Shown one piece after another: positions 1 to 8,689 of a DNA stretch of 28,728 nt. Numbering within the stretch: position 1 is the stretch's first letter; each line of letters starts with the position of its first letter. Source of the stretch: Firmicutes bacterium CAG:110 (lineage in GTDB: Bacteria; Bacillota; Clostridia; Oscillospirales; Oscillospiraceae); the NCBI GenBank assembly GCA_000434635.1, contig HF988111.1:28458-57185 (forward strand). Direction: 5' to 3'. The notes under the pieces were generated by a model. The model was not told the origin of the DNA. It was given only the letters and a program-made list of their open reading frames with translations, and searched no databases. Position numbers and translations under genes: made by a program.

Positions 1-36
1 TTTTTGCAAAACGGCGGCTTTTCAACCTCTCATTAT

Positions 37-2004
37 TTACGTTCCGTTTCCACGCAGTTCGATGATCTGGTCACGCAGTACGGCGGCGTACTCGTATTCC
101 ATCATCTTTGCCGCTTCCTTCATCTGCTTCTCCAGACGGGCGATCTCCTTTTCCTTCTCCACCTTGGTCATCTTCACGCCGGTTCTGCCCTTGCGTTCGG
201 CGGTGGGAGACGAAATCTCGATCAGATCCCGCACAGACTTGATGATGGTCTTCGGGACGATCCCATGGGCTTTGTTGTAGGCATCCTGAATCTCCCGGCG
301 GCGGGCTGTCTCGTCGATGGCCGCACGCATGGCGGGGGTGACCGAGTCGGCGTACATGATGACCCTGCCCCCCGCGTTCCGGGCGGCGCGGCCGATGGTC
401 TGAATGAGACTGGTCTCGCTGCGCAGGAAGCCCTCCTTGTCCGCGTCCAGAATGGCCACCAGACTGACCTCCGGCAAATCGAGTCCCTCACGCAGCAGGT
501 TGATGCCCACCAGCACGTCGAATTTTCCCATCCGCATATCCCGGATAATCTCCATCCGCTCCATCGCGCCGATGTCCGAGTGCATGTAGCGCACCTTGAT
601 ACCCGCCTTTTGCAGGTATACCGTCAAGTCCTCCGCCATCTTCTTGGTCAGGGTCGTCACCAGAACACGCTCGTTTCTGGCGGTGCGGGCGTTGATCTCC
701 CCGATCAGGTCGTCGATCTGCCCCTCAATGGGACGCACCTCCACCTCCGGATCCAGCAGTCCGGTGGGACGGATGACCTGCTCCACCGTCTGGCCGGAGC
801 GGGTGCGCTCGTAGTCTCCGGGAGTAGCGGAAACGTAAATCACCTGATTGATCTTCTGGTCGAATTCCGGGAAGTTCAGGGGACGGTTATCGTAGGCCGA
901 GGGCAGACGGAAGCCGTAATTCACCAGCGCGTCCTTCCGGCTCCGGTCTCCGGCATACATGGCGCGGCACTGGGGCAGGGTCACGTGGCTCTCGTCGATA
1001 AACATGAGATAGTCCTTGGGGAAATAGTCCAGTAGCGTGGTGGGCGGCGTCCCCGGCGCCCGCCCCTGAATTACACGGGAATAGTTCTCGATGCCGTTGC
1101 AGAAGCCGATCTCCGTCAGCATTTCCAAGTCATAGGCCGTCCGCTGAGCAATGCGCTGGGCTTCGATGAGCTTGTCGTGGGCGCGGAAGAAGGCCACCTG
1201 ATCGTCGCACTCCCGCTGAATTTCCACCATTGCCCGCTGCAATTTCTCCTTGGAAGCAACGTAATGGCTGGCGGGATAGATGGCCACGTGGTCAACATAC
1301 CGCTCCGCAATGCCGGAAACGGCGTTGATCTCGCTGATCCTGTCCACCTCGTCTCCGAAAAACTCCACCCGGATGGCACGTCCCGACCAGTAGGCGGGAT
1401 AGATTTCCAGCGTGTCCCCCCGGAGGCGGAACTTGTTCCGGGAGAAGTCCAGATCGTTCCGCTCATAGCGGATTTCCGTCAGCTTTTTCAGCACGTTGTC
1501 CAGCGGGTACTCCTGCCCCACCCGCAGGGAAATGACCATGCTCTTATAGTCGATGGGGTCGCCCAGACCGTACAGGCAGCTGACCGAGGAAACCACGATC
1601 ACGTCCCGCCGCTCAAACAGCGCCGAGGTCGCAGAGTGACGGAGACGGTCAATTTCCTCGTTTACGGAAGCGTCCTTTTCAATGTAGGTGTCCGTGTGGG
1701 CGATGTAGGCTTCCGGCTGGTAGTAATCGTAGTAGGAAATGAAGTATTCCACCGCGTTTTCCGGGAAAAATTCCCGGAATTCCGAACAGAGCTGAGCGGC
1801 CAGCGTCTTATTGTGCGCCAGCACCAGCGTCGGGCGGTTCAGCTTTTCAATGACCGAGGCCATGGTAAAGGTCTTGCCGGAGCCGGTGACGCCCAGCAGC
1901 GTCTGCTCCCGCAGTCCCCAGTTCACGCCGTTGACCAGGGCGCTGATGGCCTCTGGCTGGTCGCCGGATGGCTTATAGTCCGATACCAGTTTGAATTTGT
2001 CCAT
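37..2004 (-). CDS. uvrB: UvrABC system protein B
   Basis: Damage-verifying helicase of nucleotide excision repair. It is loaded by UvrA onto damaged DNA and then recruits UvrC. The 655-residue product has the usual family length. Visible in order are the Walker A motif GVTGSGKT, the beta-hairpin region with YYDYYQPEAYI that clamps DNA, the DESH Walker B box, the helicase motif VI region QTIGRAARN, and a C-terminal UVR motif (about the last 35 residues, starting EKEIARLEKQ) that contacts UvrC. The ATG at 2004 was chosen over an upstream in-frame start because AGGGAG lies just 5' of it and MDKFKLVSDYKPSGDQPEA is the normal N-terminus. The start lies inside the 3' end of radC, so the two are probably cotranscribed and translationally coupled. 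Identification is firm. Confidence 0.98.
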   Translation of the reverse strand: MDKFKLVSDYKPSGDQPEAISALVNGVNWGLREQTLLGVTGSGKTFTMASVIEKLNRPTLVLAHNKTLAAQLCSEFREFFPENAVEYFISYYDYYQPEAYIAHTDTYIEKDASVNEEIDRLRHSATSALFERRDVIVVSSVSCLYGLGDPIDYKSMVISLRVGQEYPLDNVLKKLTEIRYERNDLDFSRNKFRLRGDTLEIYPAYWSGRAIRVEFFGDEVDRISEINAVSGIAERYVDHVAIYPASHYVASKEKLQRAMVEIQRECDDQVAFFRAHDKLIEAQRIAQRTAYDLEMLTEIGFCNGIENYSRVIQGRAPGTPPTTLLDYFPKDYLMFIDESHVTLPQCRAMYAGDRSRKDALVNYGFRLPSAYDNRPLNFPEFDQKINQVIYVSATPGDYERTRSGQTVEQVIRPTGLLDPEVEVRPIEGQIDDLIGEINARTARNERVLVTTLTKKMAEDLTVYLQKAGIKVRYMHSDIGAMERMEIIRDMRMGKFDVLVGINLLREGLDLPEVSLVAILDADKEGFLRSETSLIQTIGRAARNAGGRVIMYADSVTPAMRAAIDETARRREIQDAYNKAHGIVPKTIIKSVRDLIEISSPTAERKGRTGVKMTKVEKEKEIARLEKQMKEAAKMMEYEYAAVLRDQIIELRGNGT

Positions 2005-2692
2005 AATAACTCCCTTCATCCAGCCGGTAGCCCGACTGCACCATGGAGACATAGTCCCCGTCCGCCACCACGATGTGGTCGGCCAGCTGAATTTCCACCG
2101 CGTTTAAGGCCATGGCCACCCGGCAGGTGGTCTGCACGTCCTCGCTGGAGGGCACCGCGATGCCGCTGGGATGGTTGTGCGCCAGAACCACCGTGGTAGC
2201 GTTGGCAGCCAAGGCCGTCTCCACAATCTTCCGCACGGATATCCCCGCTGAGTTCACGCTCCCCTGCCCCACCTCCTTGCAGCACAGCACCTTGCATTTG
2301 GCGTCCAGACACAGCAGAAACACCGTTTCCACGTTCCGTCCGAAGAAGAACGGCACCAGATATTCCCCGCAGGCCTGCACCGTGGGCAGAATTTTCTCCC
2401 GCATGGTCCGGTCCACCTGATAGTACCGCGCCACGTCGTTCATGAGGCTGAGCAGCAGTGCCGACTGTTCGCCCACGCCCTTGACCTTCCGCAGTTCCTC
2501 CACCGGTGCTTCCAATACCTGATACAGGCTGCCGAAATGGTCCAGCAGCGCATGGGCGATGGGGTTGGTATCCTGCCGGGGAACGCTGAAAAACAGCAGC
2601 AGCTCCAGCACCTGAATGTCCGTGAAGCTCTCCAGCCCTTCCTCCAGAAAGCGCTGCTTCAGCCGCTGGCGGTGTCCGTCATGAATCGACAT
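1973..2692 (-). CDS. radC: RadC family JAB/MPN-domain protein
   Basis: The 239-residue product has an N-terminal helix-hairpin-helix region (VKGVGEQSALLL) and a C-terminal JAB1/MPN metalloprotease-like domain. The JAMM metal site is intact: HNHPSG followed by SSEDVQ. RadC was originally described as a DNA repair protein, but its biochemical role is not settled. The ATG at 2692 is preferred over the GTG three codons upstream because GAGGTGA, which includes that GTG, forms a ribosome site at proper spacing. The last 32 bases overlap the start of uvrB in another frame, which suggests coupled expression with a repair gene. Family identification is firm; function is inferred only from the family. 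Confidence 0.95.
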   Translation of the reverse strand: MSIHDGHRQRLKQRFLEEGLESFTDIQVLELLLFFSVPRQDTNPIAHALLDHFGSLYQVLEAPVEELRKVKGVGEQSALLLSLMNDVARYYQVDRTMREKILPTVQACGEYLVPFFFGRNVETVFLLCLDAKCKVLCCKEVGQGSVNSAGISVRKIVETALAANATTVVLAHNHPSGIAVPSSEDVQTTCRVAMALNAVEIQLADHIVVADGDYVSMVQSGYRLDEGSYYGQIQTGIGL

Positions 2693-2718
2693 ATTTTTCA
2701 CCTCGTAGTTCTTACCCC

Positions 2719-2747
2719 TTGCTATTTTGTCCCGTTTCCGCTAGAAT
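2719..2747 (+). promoter_or_regulatory. sigma-A-type promoter of the histidine-kinase-like gene
   Basis: TTGCTA at 2719-2724 and TAGAAT at 2742-2747 are separated by 17 bases. They lie about 80 bases upstream of the ATG at 2828 in the divergent radC/kinase gap. No equally good minus-strand promoter for radC was found in this gap. Confidence 0.6.
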
Positions 2748-2827
2748 GAGAAATGAAAAAAACGTCGAATCTTGCCGGGAAAGTTTTCACCCATTCTGCG
2801 CATGATAGGACTGCTAGGAGGATCGTC

Positions 2828-3892
2828 ATGGAAGAAAAGAAAGATACGCTGGGAATGCTGGATCTGGTGATCCGCCCCGGCTTCTGCGTAAAAGAAAATC
2901 AGATCATCAAGGTCAATCAGGCCGCCGAGAGCCTTTTCATCACCCCCGGCACGGATGTCCGCTCGCTGCTTCTGACAGGCTCGGAGGAGTACGCCGCGTT
3001 CACCGGCGGGTGTCTGTATCTGACGCTGAGCCTGTCCTCCCACAGCTGCGGCGCGTCGGTCACACGGGTGGACGACATTGATGTATTCCTGCTGGAACAG
3101 GAATCGGACAACGGCGAGCTTCGCTCCATGGCGCTGGCCGCCCGGGAGCTGCGGGAGCCGCTGACCAACGTCATGATCACCGCCGACAGCCTGTTCCCCC
3201 TCTGCGCTGCGGAGAGCAGTCCCCGGACGGCAGAGCAGGTCGCCCGCCTGAACCGGGGACTGTTCCAGATCCTCCGGATCATCGGCAATATGTCCGACGC
3301 CGAGCGCTGCGCCGCCGTCTCCCACCAGGAAACGGTGGACATTCCGGCGCTGTTCGCCGAATTCTTTGAAAAGGCGGAGACCCTTGTCTCCCACACCGGC
3401 ATCACCCTGACCTACGAGGGGCCTGACCAGCCAATCTACGGTCTTGCCGACCGGGAACAGCTGGAACGGGCGGTTCTGAACATCCTGTCCAACGCCATCA
3501 AATTCACCCCGAAGGGCGGGACTGTCACGGCCAAGCTGACCCGCAGCGGCCGGATGCTCCGCCTGAGCGTGACGGACAGCGGCTCCGGCATTGCCCAGAG
3601 CGTCCGCAGCAGCGTCTTCTCCCGGTATCTCCGCCAGCCCGCTCTGGAGGACAGCCGGTACGGCATTGGCCTTGGCATGGTGCTCATCCGCACCGCCGCC
3701 GCCCACCACGGGGGCGCCGTCCTCATCGACCAGCCGGAAGGTGTGGGTACCAGAATCACCATGACCATGTCCATCCGTCAGAGCAAGCAGGCGACGCTTC
3801 GCTCCAATGTTCTGCGGGTGGACTACGCCGGAGAGCGGGATCACGGGCTGATCGAGCTTTCCGAGTGCCTTCCCACAGAGCTGTATGAATGA
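2828..3892 (+). CDS. soluble histidine-kinase-like protein lacking the phospho-acceptor His
   Basis: The 354-residue protein has no signal peptide or membrane segment, so it is probably cytosolic. The first roughly 95 residues resemble a PAS-like sensor domain. A HisKA-like helix follows and then a HATPase_c domain with the N box NILSNAIKFTP (about 218-228), the G1 box DSGSGIA (about 250) and the G2 box YGIGLGM. In the dimerisation helix the canonical S-H-E-L-R-x-P-L reads ARELREPL, so Arg106 replaces the phospho-accepting His. It may act as a pseudokinase, an ATP-dependent switch or a phosphatase. The start at 2828 has AGGAGG seven bases upstream; an earlier in-frame ATG at 2753 has no such site. 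No response regulator is adjacent. The nearest is the Spo0A-type gene 18 kb away, and any link between them is speculation. Confidence 0.85.
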   Translation: MEEKKDTLGMLDLVIRPGFCVKENQIIKVNQAAESLFITPGTDVRSLLLTGSEEYAAFTGGCLYLTLSLSSHSCGASVTRVDDIDVFLLEQESDNGELRSMALAARELREPLTNVMITADSLFPLCAAESSPRTAEQVARLNRGLFQILRIIGNMSDAERCAAVSHQETVDIPALFAEFFEKAETLVSHTGITLTYEGPDQPIYGLADREQLERAVLNILSNAIKFTPKGGTVTAKLTRSGRMLRLSVTDSGSGIAQSVRSSVFSRYLRQPALEDSRYGIGLGMVLIRTAAAHHGGAVLIDQPEGVGTRITMTMSIRQSKQATLRSNVLRVDYAGERDHGLIELSECLPTELYE

Positions 3893-3899
3893 TTTCCCC

Positions 3900-3933
3900 G
3901 TCCGGTCTGCTGAGCAGACCGGACAATATTTTT
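3900..3933 (+). terminator. terminator after the kinase-like gene
   Basis: A perfect stem GTCCGGTCTGC/GCAGACCGGAC spans 3900-3924 with a three-base loop, followed by AATATTTTT. It sits between convergent genes. The U-rich side serves the plus-strand transcript; the minus side lacks a T run. Confidence 0.85.
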
Positions 3934-6754
3934 ACAAATAAGACTTGAGATACTGTCCCGTATAGCTTTCGGGAATCTGCGCCACTTCCTCCGGCGTGCC
4001 GGACGCGACCAGCGTTCCACCGCCGTCGCCACCCTCGGGGCCGAGGTCGATCAGATAGTCCGCCGTCTTGATGACGTCCAGATTGTGCTCAATGACCAGA
4101 ACGGTGTTCCCCGCCTCCACCAGCCGCTGCAAAACCTCAATGAGCTTATGCACGTCGGCGGCGTGAAGGCCGGTGGTCGGCTCGTCCAGAATATAGATGG
4201 TCTTTCCCGTGGAGACCCGCGCCAGCTCCGTCGCCAGCTTCACCCGCTGGGCTTCGCCGCCGGAGAGGGTCGTGCTGGACTGCCCCAGCTTTACATAGCC
4301 AAGGCCGACCTCCACCAGAGTCTGGGCTTTTCTGCGGATCTTCGGCAGATTCTCGAAGAAATCCACCGCTTCCTCCGCGGTCATGTCCAGCACCTGGGCG
4401 ATGTTTTTCCCCTTGTAGTGGACTTCCAGCGTCTCCCGGTTGTACCGCGCGCCGTGACAGACCTCACATGGAACGTAAACGTCCGCCAGAAAGTGCATTT
4501 CGATCTTCACAAGGCCGTCGCCGCAGCAGGCTTCGCACCGGCCGCCCTTGACGTTGAAGCTGAACCGTCCCGGCCCATAGCCCCGGATTTTCGCCTCGTT
4601 GGTGGACGCGAACAGGTCCCGGATATCGTTGAACAGCCCCGTGTAGGTGGCGGGGTTGCTTCGGGGCGTCCTGCCGATGGGGCTTTGGTCGATGTCGATG
4701 ACCTTGTCCAGATACTCCATGCCGTCAATGCCGTCACAGAGACCGGGACGGGTACGGGCATGGTTCAGCGTGGCAAGCAGGGTCTTGTTCAGAATTTCAT
4801 TGACCAGACTGGACTTTCCCGAACCGGACACGCCGGTGACGCAGACGAAGGTTCCCATTGGAATTGACACATCCACATTTTTCAGATTGTTCTCCCGTGC
4901 GCCGCGAATGCGCAGGGACTTGCCGTTCCCCGCCCGCCGGGTGGTGGGAACGGGGATTTTCTTCACGCCGGACAGGTACTGTCCCGTTACGGAACGGGGG
5001 CATTTGATAATATCGTCCAGCGTTCCCGCCGCCACGATCTCGCCGCCGTGACTGCCCGCGCCGGGACCGACATCTACAATAAAATCGGCGGCGCGCATGG
5101 TGTCCTCGTCGTGCTCGACAACGATCAGGGTGTTGCCCAAATCCCGCAGGTGCTTCAGCGTCCCCAGCAGCTTATCGTTGTCCCGCTGGTGCAGACCGAT
5201 GGACGGCTCGTCCAGAATATACAGCACGCCCATCAGGGACGAACCGATCTGGGTGGCCAGCCGGATACGCTGGCTCTCGCCGCCGGAAAGGGTTCCCGCC
5301 GAGCGGGACAGGGTCAGATAGCTCAGTCCCACATCCGTCAGGAATTGCAGGCGGGACTTGATCTCCTTGACGATCTGCTCGGCCACCATGGCCATACTGC
5401 CCTCCAGACGAAGATTTTTCATAAATTCCAGCTCGTCCCGGACGCTCATGCGGCAAAAGTCCATAATGCCGATGCCGCCCACCGTCACCGCCCGGGCGAT
5501 CTCCGACAGCCGGTCGCCGTGGCACTGGGGGCAGGGCGCGGTGGCCATGCATTCCTCCAGCTCCTTCCGGGCGGCGTCCGATTGCGTTTCCCGGAAGCGG
5601 CGGGAAATGTTGTTGAGAATGCCCTCAAAGGGCTGCTCCAGCACGCCCATACCGTTGCCCCGGTTGTAGCTCATGCGCAGCTTTTCCCCCTTGGTGCCAT
5701 AGAGGATCACGTCCATCACGTCCTCGGGCAGGTTCTTCACCGGTTCCGTCAGGGAAAAATGATATTTTTGCGCCAACGCCTCAAAATACATACGGAAGAT
5801 GGAATCCGTCCGGGCGCTCTGCCAGCCGGACGCCTGAATCGCGCCGTCGAAAATGGACTTGTTCCTGTCCGGAATCACCAGATCGGCGTCGGCGATGAGC
5901 TGGAAGCCCAGACCGGTGCAGCTGGGGCAGGCACCCGCCGGGTTGTTGAAGGAGAACATTCGCGGCTCCAGTTCCGTCAGGCTGATGCCGCAGTCCTCGC
6001 AGGCGTAGTTCTGGGAAAAGCTCAGCTCCTCCCCGGTGGCGGGCAGCTCAATGGTCACAAGGCCGCCGGAGTGGCTGCACGCCGTCTCAATGGAGTCCGC
6101 CAGGCGGCGGCGCAGGCCGTCCTTCAGCACCAGCCGGTCAACCACCAGCTCGATGGTGTGCTTCTTGTTCTTCTCGCAGGGGATGTCCTCGGTCAAATCA
6201 TAGAGAATGCCGTCCACCCGCACCCGGGCGAAGCCGGACTTCCGGGCGTCCTCGAACACCTTCCTGTGCTCGCCTTTTTTCCCCCGGATGACCGGGGACA
6301 GGACGATAAAGCGCGTCCCCTCTCCCAGCGCTTCCACCCGGTCCACGATCTGGTCAATGGTCTGGCGGCGGATCTCCCTGCCGCACTTCGGGCAGTGGGG
6401 AACGCCCACCCGCGCCCACAGGAGGCGGAGATAATCGTAGATTTCCGTCACCGTTCCCACGGTGGAGCGGGGGTTTTTCGATGTGGTCTTCTGGTCAATG
6501 GAAATGGCCGGGGACAGGCCGTCGATGGAGTCCACGTCCGGCTTGTCCATCTGCCCAAGGAACTGGCGGGCGTAAGAGCTTAAGCTCTCCACATACCGTC
6601 TCTGTCCCTCGGCGTAAATGGTATCGAAGGCCAGACTGGACTTGCCGGAACCGGAAAGTCCGGTGAAAACCACCAGCTTGTCTCTGGGGATGGTCAGGTT
6701 CACGTTTTTCAGATTGTTCTCCCGCGCGCCCTGAATGATGATCTTGTCGTTCAT
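3932..6754 (-). CDS. uvrA: UvrABC system protein A
   Basis: DNA-damage-sensing ATPase of nucleotide excision repair. The 940 residues match the family length. Two ABC ATPase modules are present with Walker A motifs GLSGSGKSSLAFDT near the N-terminus and GVSGSGKSSLVNEI in the second half. There are two signature regions (LSGGESQRIRLA and LSGGEAQRVKLA) and Walker B regions ending in ILDEPS and ILDEPT. Cysteine pairs of the zinc modules are visible: CPKC, CEDC, CPSC, CPQC, CEAC and CEVC. The ATG at 6754 has GGGAG about 11 bases upstream; a TTG six codons earlier overlaps that site and was rejected. It is transcribed alone from a strong promoter and convergent with the kinase-like gene. Identification is firm. 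Confidence 0.98.
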   Translation of the reverse strand: MNDKIIIQGARENNLKNVNLTIPRDKLVVFTGLSGSGKSSLAFDTIYAEGQRRYVESLSSYARQFLGQMDKPDVDSIDGLSPAISIDQKTTSKNPRSTVGTVTEIYDYLRLLWARVGVPHCPKCGREIRRQTIDQIVDRVEALGEGTRFIVLSPVIRGKKGEHRKVFEDARKSGFARVRVDGILYDLTEDIPCEKNKKHTIELVVDRLVLKDGLRRRLADSIETACSHSGGLVTIELPATGEELSFSQNYACEDCGISLTELEPRMFSFNNPAGACPSCTGLGFQLIADADLVIPDRNKSIFDGAIQASGWQSARTDSIFRMYFEALAQKYHFSLTEPVKNLPEDVMDVILYGTKGEKLRMSYNRGNGMGVLEQPFEGILNNISRRFRETQSDAARKELEECMATAPCPQCHGDRLSEIARAVTVGGIGIMDFCRMSVRDELEFMKNLRLEGSMAMVAEQIVKEIKSRLQFLTDVGLSYLTLSRSAGTLSGGESQRIRLATQIGSSLMGVLYILDEPSIGLHQRDNDKLLGTLKHLRDLGNTLIVVEHDEDTMRAADFIVDVGPGAGSHGGEIVAAGTLDDIIKCPRSVTGQYLSGVKKIPVPTTRRAGNGKSLRIRGARENNLKNVDVSIPMGTFVCVTGVSGSGKSSLVNEILNKTLLATLNHARTRPGLCDGIDGMEYLDKVIDIDQSPIGRTPRSNPATYTGLFNDIRDLFASTNEAKIRGYGPGRFSFNVKGGRCEACCGDGLVKIEMHFLADVYVPCEVCHGARYNRETLEVHYKGKNIAQVLDMTAEEAVDFFENLPKIRRKAQTLVEVGLGYVKLGQSSTTLSGGEAQRVKLATELARVSTGKTIYILDEPTTGLHAADVHKLIEVLQRLVEAGNTVLVIEHNLDVIKTADYLIDLGPEGGDGGGTLVASGTPEEVAQIPESYTGQYLKSYL

Positions 6755-6795
6755 ATCTGATGATGCTCCCAAATGCGTAAAAATCTGTACTCGTT

Positions 6796-6824
6796 AGTAT
6801 ATCACAAAACCCCAAATCTCTCAA
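6796..6824 (-). promoter_or_regulatory. uvrA promoter
   Basis: On the minus strand, TTGAGA (6819-6824) and TATACT (6796-6801) are separated by 17 bases, about 40 bases upstream of the uvrA ATG. This is close to sigma-A consensus. No LexA-like box was recognised by eye near it. Confidence 0.75.
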
Positions 6825-6937
6825 GATATTTTTCAAACAAAAATTCGTTTTCCACACCATCTCAATATTCTGTTTTCTTCGCCAGAAACGCCCGGATTTT
6901 TGTTTGTTTTTTCGGCGTTATTTCACATTTATTCATA

Positions 6938-6967
6938 TTGCTTTTTCCGGTGCCGGGATGATATAAT
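6938..6967 (+). promoter_or_regulatory. prs-pth-mfd promoter
   Basis: TTGCTT at 6938-6943 and TATAAT at 6962-6967 are separated by 18 bases, about 70 bases upstream of the prs ATG. The leader is purine-rich just before the ribosome site GTGAGG. Confidence 0.75.
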
Positions 6968-7036
6968 GGATACGTAGATTTGCGTCCGGGCTGTTGCCGG
7001 GGGGCAGAAAAAAAGAAAAAGTGAGGTATTCATCCG

Positions 7037-8002
7037 ATGATTGCTTACGGTGAAAACATTCAGGTTTTCTGCGGCAATTCCAATCCCCAGTTTGCGCAGA
7101 CCATCTGCAAAGAGCTGGGCGTACCCATGGGTAAGGCCATTGTGACCCACTTCGCCGACGGAGAGGCTTCCGTCACCCTGGAGGAAACCGTCCGCGGCGC
7201 CGACGTGTTCCTCATCCAGTCCACCTGCAAACCCGTCAATGACAATCTCATGGAGCTGCTGGTCATGATCGACGCCTGCCGCCGCGCGTCCGCCGGCCGC
7301 ATCACCGCCGTCATCCCCTACTTCGGCTACGCCCGTCAGGATCGCAAGGCCAAGTCCCGTGACCCCATTTCCGCCAAGCTGGTGGCCAACATGCTCACCG
7401 CCGCCGGTGCTGACCGCATTCTGACCATGGACCTCCATGCCGCCCAGATCCAGGGCTTCTTCGACATTCCGCTGGATCACCTGCTGGGCAACGTTACCTT
7501 CGTTGAATACTTCATGAACAAGTTCCCCGAAAGTGAATACAACCACGAGGACTTTGTGGTCGTCTCCCCCGACGTCGGCTCCGTTGGCCGCGCCCGGAAT
7601 TTCGCCGCCAAAGTGCATATGGGTCTTGCCATTGTGGACAAGCGCCGCCCCAAGGCCAACGTTTCCGAGGTCATGAACATCATCGGCGATGTCCGGGGCA
7701 AAACCTGCATCCTGTACGACGATCTGGTGGACACCGCCGGTTCCCTGTGCAACGCCGCCAAGGCTCTGGTAGAGATCGGCGGTGCGAAGGAGATTTACGC
7801 CTGCGCCACCCACGGCGTCCTCTCCGGTCCCGCCTATGACCGTATTGAGGCCAGCCCCATCAAGGAAATGGTGCTGCTGAACACCATCCCTGAGGTCGCC
7901 AACACCCCCAGCCACAAGATCAAATTCCTGGACGTCGCCCCCGTGTTTGCCCGTGCCATCGGTCACATCCACGGCGCCACCTCCATCGCCGACCTGTTCT
8001 GA
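7037..8002 (+). CDS. prs: ribose-phosphate pyrophosphokinase
   Basis: Makes PRPP from ribose 5-phosphate and ATP for purine, pyrimidine, NAD, His and Trp synthesis. The 321 residues match class I enzymes. Visible are the N-terminal FADGE motif, the ATP-binding region YFGYARQDRKAKSRDPISAK, the segment MDLHAAQIQGFFDIPLDHL, and the PRPP-binding loop YDDLVDTAGSL (usually DDMIDTAGT). The ribosome site GTGAGG sits about ten bases before the ATG. It is first in a plus-strand cluster with pth three bases downstream, a pairing common in Firmicutes near mfd. Identification is firm. Confidence 0.97.
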   Translation: MIAYGENIQVFCGNSNPQFAQTICKELGVPMGKAIVTHFADGEASVTLEETVRGADVFLIQSTCKPVNDNLMELLVMIDACRRASAGRITAVIPYFGYARQDRKAKSRDPISAKLVANMLTAAGADRILTMDLHAAQIQGFFDIPLDHLLGNVTFVEYFMNKFPESEYNHEDFVVVSPDVGSVGRARNFAAKVHMGLAIVDKRRPKANVSEVMNIIGDVRGKTCILYDDLVDTAGSLCNAAKALVEIGGAKEIYACATHGVLSGPAYDRIEASPIKEMVLLNTIPEVANTPSHKIKFLDVAPVFARAIGHIHGATSIADLF

Positions 8003-8005
8003 GCC

Positions 8006-8602
8006 GTGTTTTCCAAACAAAGCAGCGACAGCTGGCTGATCGTCGGGCTGGGCAATCCCGGACGGGAATACGAGAAGACCCGGCACAATACCGGCTTCCG
8101 GGCAATGGACATTCTGGCCGAAAAGCTGAACGCCAAAGTGGACAGGCTGAAATTTCAGGGTCTGTACACGCAGGTGAATTACGGCGGGAAAAAGCTGTTT
8201 CTGCTCAAGCCCCAGACCTATATGAACCTGTCCGGGCGTTCCGTATTGCAGCTTTCCGCCTACTTCGGCATTCCGCCCCAGCGGATCATCGTGATGTTTG
8301 ACGACATCTCTCTGGAGCCGGGACGGCTGCGGGTTCGCGCCGAGGGTTCCGCCGGCGGGCACAACGGCATCAAGTCCATCATTCAGGAGCTGGGCAGTCA
8401 GGATTTTCCCCGGGTCAAGATTGGGGTTGGCGCAAAGCCGAACCCGGAATACGACCTTGCCGCATGGGTGCTGTCCACCTTCTCGGCAAATGAGGAAAAG
8501 GCGCTGGCCGTGTCCCTGAAAAACGCCGCCGACGCCGCCCTGAGCATCATCGATAACGGCGTGCCGGAGACCGCCAACCGGTTCAACGGCAGCCACCCAT
8601 AA
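8006..8602 (+). CDS. pth: peptidyl-tRNA hydrolase
   Basis: Releases tRNA from peptidyl-tRNAs that drop off ribosomes. The 198-residue product carries the N-terminal GLGNPGREYEKTRHNTGF signature with the conserved Asn and catalytic His, then KPQTYMNLSG, and the DDISLEPGRLRVR segment with the catalytic Asp followed by GSAGGHNGIKSI. The start is GTG, only three bases after the prs stop, with no good ribosome site of its own, so it is probably translationally coupled to prs. The prs-pth-mfd order is a known Firmicutes arrangement. Confidence 0.95.
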   Translation: MFSKQSSDSWLIVGLGNPGREYEKTRHNTGFRAMDILAEKLNAKVDRLKFQGLYTQVNYGGKKLFLLKPQTYMNLSGRSVLQLSAYFGIPPQRIIVMFDDISLEPGRLRVRAEGSAGGHNGIKSIIQELGSQDFPRVKIGVGAKPNPEYDLAAWVLSTFSANEEKALAVSLKNAADAALSIIDNGVPETANRFNGSHP

Positions 8603-8621
8603 AAATATTGTCATAAAATCA

Positions 8622-8649
8622 CGGAAAGGGGGATATATCCCCCTTTCCG
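8622..8649. repeat. perfect 28-base palindrome between pth and mfd
   Basis: The arms CGGAAAGGGGGATA and TATCCCCCTTTCCG are exact reverse complements. RNA would form an 11-base-pair stem with an ATATAT loop. No T run follows directly, although the sequence 15-25 bases later is T-rich. It may be a partial terminator, an RNA-processing or stability hairpin, or a protein site. Confidence 0.7.
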
Positions 8650-8689
8650 CGTTGCCGCGTTGTGCACTTTTCTTCTTGAGGTAAAACTT

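Noticed and set aside
6755..6772. Upstream TTG start of uvrA
   Set aside because: It overlaps the likely ribosome site GGGAG, and the ATG at 6754 gives the usual UvrA N-terminus.
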